Positions 5,130 through 7,348 of a stretch of DNA of 7,348 nucleotides are shown here, piece by piece. The notes under the pieces are model-generated. The model did no database searches. It worked only from the letters and a program-made list of their open reading frames with translations, and was not told where the DNA came from. Where the stretch lies: positions 1 to 7,348 of the forward strand of contig CAADVE010000182.1 in the NCBI GenBank assembly GCA_900752425.1, read 5' to 3'. The translations under genes and the position numbers were made by a program. The stretch's first letter is position 1; each line of letters starts with the position of its first letter. Source of the DNA: an uncultured Collinsella sp. GTDB taxonomy: Bacteria > Actinomycetota > Coriobacteriia > Coriobacteriales > Coriobacteriaceae.

Positions 5130-6701
5130 CTAGCCGAGCTTCCTCAGATAATGGAAGTCGCTCGCGTCATCGCCGGTGAACGCCCCGTGCAGCTCGTCGA
5201 TAATGTCGGCGGTAGAAGTCATCTGCTGGTACATGTCGGCGCTTGTGACCCAGACGTTGCCGTTCTTTACAGCTTTGAACTGCGACAATAGCGCGTTTTT
5301 GCCTACGAAGTCTTTCAAGGTGGCAACCGATTCGTCGATGGTGCCGTTGTAGACGATGATGTCGGCATCCTTCGTCGTCGCGTAGAAGCGCTCCATTTCG
5401 AGCGTTACTGACGAACCTGACGTCGACGCCGTCTGCGCGTCATCGAGCGCGTAGTTGCCGCCTGCAAGCTCGATCATCTGCGCCACGTAGTCGCCCGCCC
5501 GCCGCGTGACGGCGGCCCCGTTCGAGTTAATGTAGAAATACGCCACGGTTTTACCTGACGACGCGAGCCTCGACGTTTGCTCGACGCGGGCCTTCTGCTC
5601 GTTGAACAGGTGCGCGGCTTCGTCTTCCTTGTCGAACAGGACGCCGAAAAGCTTAATCCACTCGACGCGCCCGAGTGCTTCGGGCTCGCTCGACGACTGT
5701 TCGGTGAGCACGACGAGCCCGAGCTTCTGCAGCTTTTCCTTCACATCGGGCGTGTGGTTGATCATGGTGTTCTCGATGGCGAGCGTGCAGCCCGAGGCCG
5801 ATATTCGCTCGTAGTCGGGCGCGCTGTACTTGCCGCCGTAGGCGATCGCCCCACTTTCGAGCGCGCTTTTGAAGCCCGCGACCGAACAATCGTTAGCCTT
5901 CGTGCCCGACATGATGATATTGTCGTTTGCATCGAGCGCGTCGACCAGGCACATCGTCGCCGACGACACGAGGTACACCTTGTCGGCGGGGCGCCTTATG
6001 ACCGCGATGTCGGAGCTCAACCCATCAGGTACCTTCGCATCTTGCGGCACCACGAGGAAGCGCTCTCCGTTCGAAACGCAGATAAGCCGCAGGCCGCCTT
6101 CGAACTCGTCGACAGTGAAGTGCTTGGCGTATTCAAGCTGAAGCGCCCCCGTCGGCTCCCAGCCGCAGCCCAAATCGGCGTTGTGGAAGTCAGCCGCGGC
6201 GCTTGAAGCCGTTCCCGCAGGGGAGCCGCCGCTTGCATCGTCGCCCGTTTTCTCCTTCATGGTGGATGAGTCGAAGTGGAGCGTGTATTCGATGGTGTGC
6301 GGCGTCGACATGGCGACGGTCTCGGCCGACACGGCGATGTCCTCGTCGAGCGTGACGGGTATCTCGAACGTGGAGTTGCCGCCGTCGTTTACGGGCGCGT
6401 AGTCCATGCCGTCGACGGTCATCTTGTCGTAGTTCGAACTCGACCAGGTGATGGTCGCGGTGTAGGTGTCGCCAGCCTTCACAATTTTGGTGGGTGAGGC
6501 GATACTTGCGCGCCCTGACCCGCCGGAAAGCGAGACACTCACAGTGTATTCCTGAGAGCCTGCCATATCACCGGTCGCGTTCGGGCTCGCACTGCACCCC
6601 GCGAAGGGAAGCGCGAGCAGGGCGACGAGAACGCAGGCGATCGCGCGCGCCGCGATGCTGCGGCGCTTCCTGCTTTCCCCCTTGGGAAGAATCGACCGCA
6701 T
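5130..6701 (-). CDS. Substrate-binding lipoprotein (Fe/B12-type) with an N-terminal NEAT-like domain
   Basis: This is the ligand-capturing subunit, anchored outside the membrane by lipid. Of 523 residues, 1-35 form a signal peptide with KRKRR-like basic start and lipobox LPFAGC, lipid Cys 36. Residues 51-144 form a separate beta-rich domain (TATITWSSSNYDKMTVDG, then TFEIPVTLDEDIAVSAE and HTIEYTLHF) whose strand layout resembles NEAT haem domains and matches the neighbouring small lipoprotein. A Ser/Gly/Ala linker (about 145-172) leads to the periplasmic-binding fold (about 185-523, PF01497-like), with KVYLVSS (241-247), SGCTLAIENTMINHTP (303-318) and LGRVEWIKLFG (343-353). Ordinary family members have about 300-370 residues, so the first domain is an addition. 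ATG 6701 lies four bases after the preceding stop codon, with a weak ribosome binding site. Ligand not determined; haem or another iron complex is the best guess. Confidence 0.87.
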   Translation of the reverse strand: MRSILPKGESRKRRSIAARAIACVLVALLALPFAGCSASPNATGDMAGSQEYTVSVSLSGGSGRASIASPTKIVKAGDTYTATITWSSSNYDKMTVDGMDYAPVNDGGNSTFEIPVTLDEDIAVSAETVAMSTPHTIEYTLHFDSSTMKEKTGDDASGGSPAGTASSAAADFHNADLGCGWEPTGALQLEYAKHFTVDEFEGGLRLICVSNGERFLVVPQDAKVPDGLSSDIAVIRRPADKVYLVSSATMCLVDALDANDNIIMSGTKANDCSVAGFKSALESGAIAYGGKYSAPDYERISASGCTLAIENTMINHTPDVKEKLQKLGLVVLTEQSSSEPEALGRVEWIKLFGVLFDKEDEAAHLFNEQKARVEQTSRLASSGKTVAYFYINSNGAAVTRRAGDYVAQMIELAGGNYALDDAQTASTSGSSVTLEMERFYATTKDADIIVYNGTIDESVATLKDFVGKNALLSQFKAVKNGNVWVTSADMYQQMTSTADIIDELHGAFTGDDASDFHYLRKLG

Positions 6702-6705
6702 GGCG

Positions 6706-7239
6706 TTACTTCAGTGCGTCGGCGCGCAGATCGACGCCGGCGGATTCGAACACGAGCGTGCGGTCGTACCACCGCTCCCTTTTAATGCTCCACGCGGCGC
6801 AGTCGGTGTCCTCGTCGAGCGCTTCAACGGGCACGTCGTAGGTGTACTTGCCTTCCGCGTTTTCCACATAGGGGATGAAGTCGGCCTCGCTCGCGGCGGC
6901 AGCCTCGTCGCCCGTGCCCATGAAGAGCTTGCCGTAGCCCGTGCCGGAAAGCGTCATCACGCAGTGCATGGAGCCGTTTTCCACGATGAGCTGGGCGTCC
7001 ACAATCCTGAACATGCTTGAGCTGGAATCTACGGTGATCGGATAGGTGCCGTCGGCCACCTTGTCGGCGGTGATGGGGGCAGCGCTTGCGCCCTCGGGTG
7101 CATCGGCCACCTGTTCGGTCTTTTCCTGGGAATCGGCATCGCTTGCCTTTGCGCTGTCGCTTGAATTTCCGGCGCAGCCGGCGAGCGAGAACGCGAGAAG
7201 CGCCGCCGACAGGGCGAAGACGAGGGTTTTCTTCAACAA
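6706..7239 (-). CDS. Small surface lipoprotein with a NEAT-like domain, probable ligand relay partner of the importer
   Basis: The 177-residue product starts with signal peptide KKTLVFALSAALLAFSLAGC; lipid Cys is residue 22. An Asp/Ser/Glu/Ala linker (about 25-58) leads to one domain (about 63-167) with landmarks DGTYPITV, MFRIVDAQLIVENG, MTLSGTGYGKLFMG, YTYDVPVEALDE and RERWYDRTLVF. The order of strands parallels the N-terminal domain of the downstream binding protein. I propose a NEAT-like beta sandwich; the YxxxY haem motif of NEAT proteins is not plainly present. The start is the first of two adjacent TTG codons, with AAAGGA eight bases upstream, because it gives a normal short signal peptide; the in-frame ATG at 7338 would add 33 residues of poor signal character. 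It is the first operon gene visible and probably hands ligand to the binding protein. Confidence 0.75.
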   Translation of the reverse strand: MLKKTLVFALSAALLAFSLAGCAGNSSDSAKASDADSQEKTEQVADAPEGASAAPITADKVADGTYPITVDSSSSMFRIVDAQLIVENGSMHCVMTLSGTGYGKLFMGTGDEAAAASEADFIPYVENAEGKYTYDVPVEALDEDTDCAAWSIKRERWYDRTLVFESAGVDLRADALK

Positions 7240-7253
7240 GGAGGGGTTCCTTT
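7240..7253 (-). promoter_or_regulatory. Ribosome binding site deciding a TTG start
   Basis: On the minus strand AAAGGA (7253-7248) precedes TTG-TTG-AAG-AAA by eight bases. It supports the TTG at 7239 as start of the small lipoprotein. Confidence 0.6.
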
Positions 7254-7324
7254 CAATCGGTTCGACTTCCCGCGCCGTGCGGTAGGCGGGCGGGACGCGA
7301 ATGCAACGGGCATGCGCCGTCGGT

Positions 7325-7344
7325 CGGGGAAGGCGCATTCCCCG
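7325..7344. other. Perfect hairpin at the right edge
   Basis: CGGGGAA (7325-7331) pairs with TTCCCCG (7338-7344) around the loop GGCGCA. No T run follows on the minus strand, and on the plus strand the window ends four bases later, so it cannot be called a terminator. It lies 86 bases before the lipoprotein start, in its possible leader. The 7254-7324 stretch is GC-rich and shows no clear promoter or known riboswitch. Confidence 0.4.
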
Positions 7345-7348
7345 TGCC

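Noticed and set aside
4476..5291. Plus-strand frame of 271 codons
   Set aside because: Antisense to the permease and binding-protein genes; the Met/Thr/Ser-rich product is what the reverse of hydrophobic helices gives.
7240..7338. Extension of the small lipoprotein to the ATG at 7338
   Set aside because: It would place 33 polar, Arg- and Pro-rich residues before a perfectly normal signal peptide, and a ribosome binding site supports the TTG at 7239.
7240..7348. Cobalamin riboswitch before the importer operon
   Set aside because: I looked for the B12-box type conserved blocks on the minus strand and did not find them; only a simple hairpin is visible.

Overview
The window looks like part of a chromosome from a gut-type actinobacterium of the class Coriobacteriia (Collinsella or a relative). 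This rests on the GC-rich coding style, the look of the tRNA-Glu genes and the kinds of protein present. It is an inference, because no marker gene settles it.

Left part, plus strand (about 1-2655). The window opens with a 232-base imperfect palindrome: two 95-base arms around a 42-base loop, probably a non-autonomous mobile or hairpin-forming repeat. Two nearly identical tRNA-Glu(CTC) genes follow in tandem and end at a strong intrinsic terminator. Next comes a polytopic membrane protein of the LPG-synthase transmembrane / YbhN flippase-like family, then a TetR-type repressor whose upstream gap holds an inverted repeat overlapping a possible -10 element.

Junction (about 2656-2767). Directly after the TetR stop codon, on the opposite strand, lie about 30 codons that read as the inside of an IS3-family transposase OrfB, cut off at both ends. 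It marks the border between the plus-strand genes and a minus-strand operon.

Right part, minus strand (7239 down to 2768). Four genes are packed with 0-4 bases between them, in transcription order: a small lipoprotein, a substrate-binding lipoprotein with an extra N-terminal beta-rich domain, a FecCD/BtuC-type permease and a FecE/BtuD-type ATPase with an extra C-terminal domain. Together they make an importer for an iron-containing ligand (haem, siderophore) or a corrinoid. The small lipoprotein and the N-terminal domain of the binding protein appear to share one fold, with a NEAT-like layout, which suggests a ligand relay at the cell surface. The operon looks more GC-rich than the left part and is bordered by transposase debris, so it may have been acquired horizontally. 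Its promoter is not clearly visible and may lie beyond the right edge.
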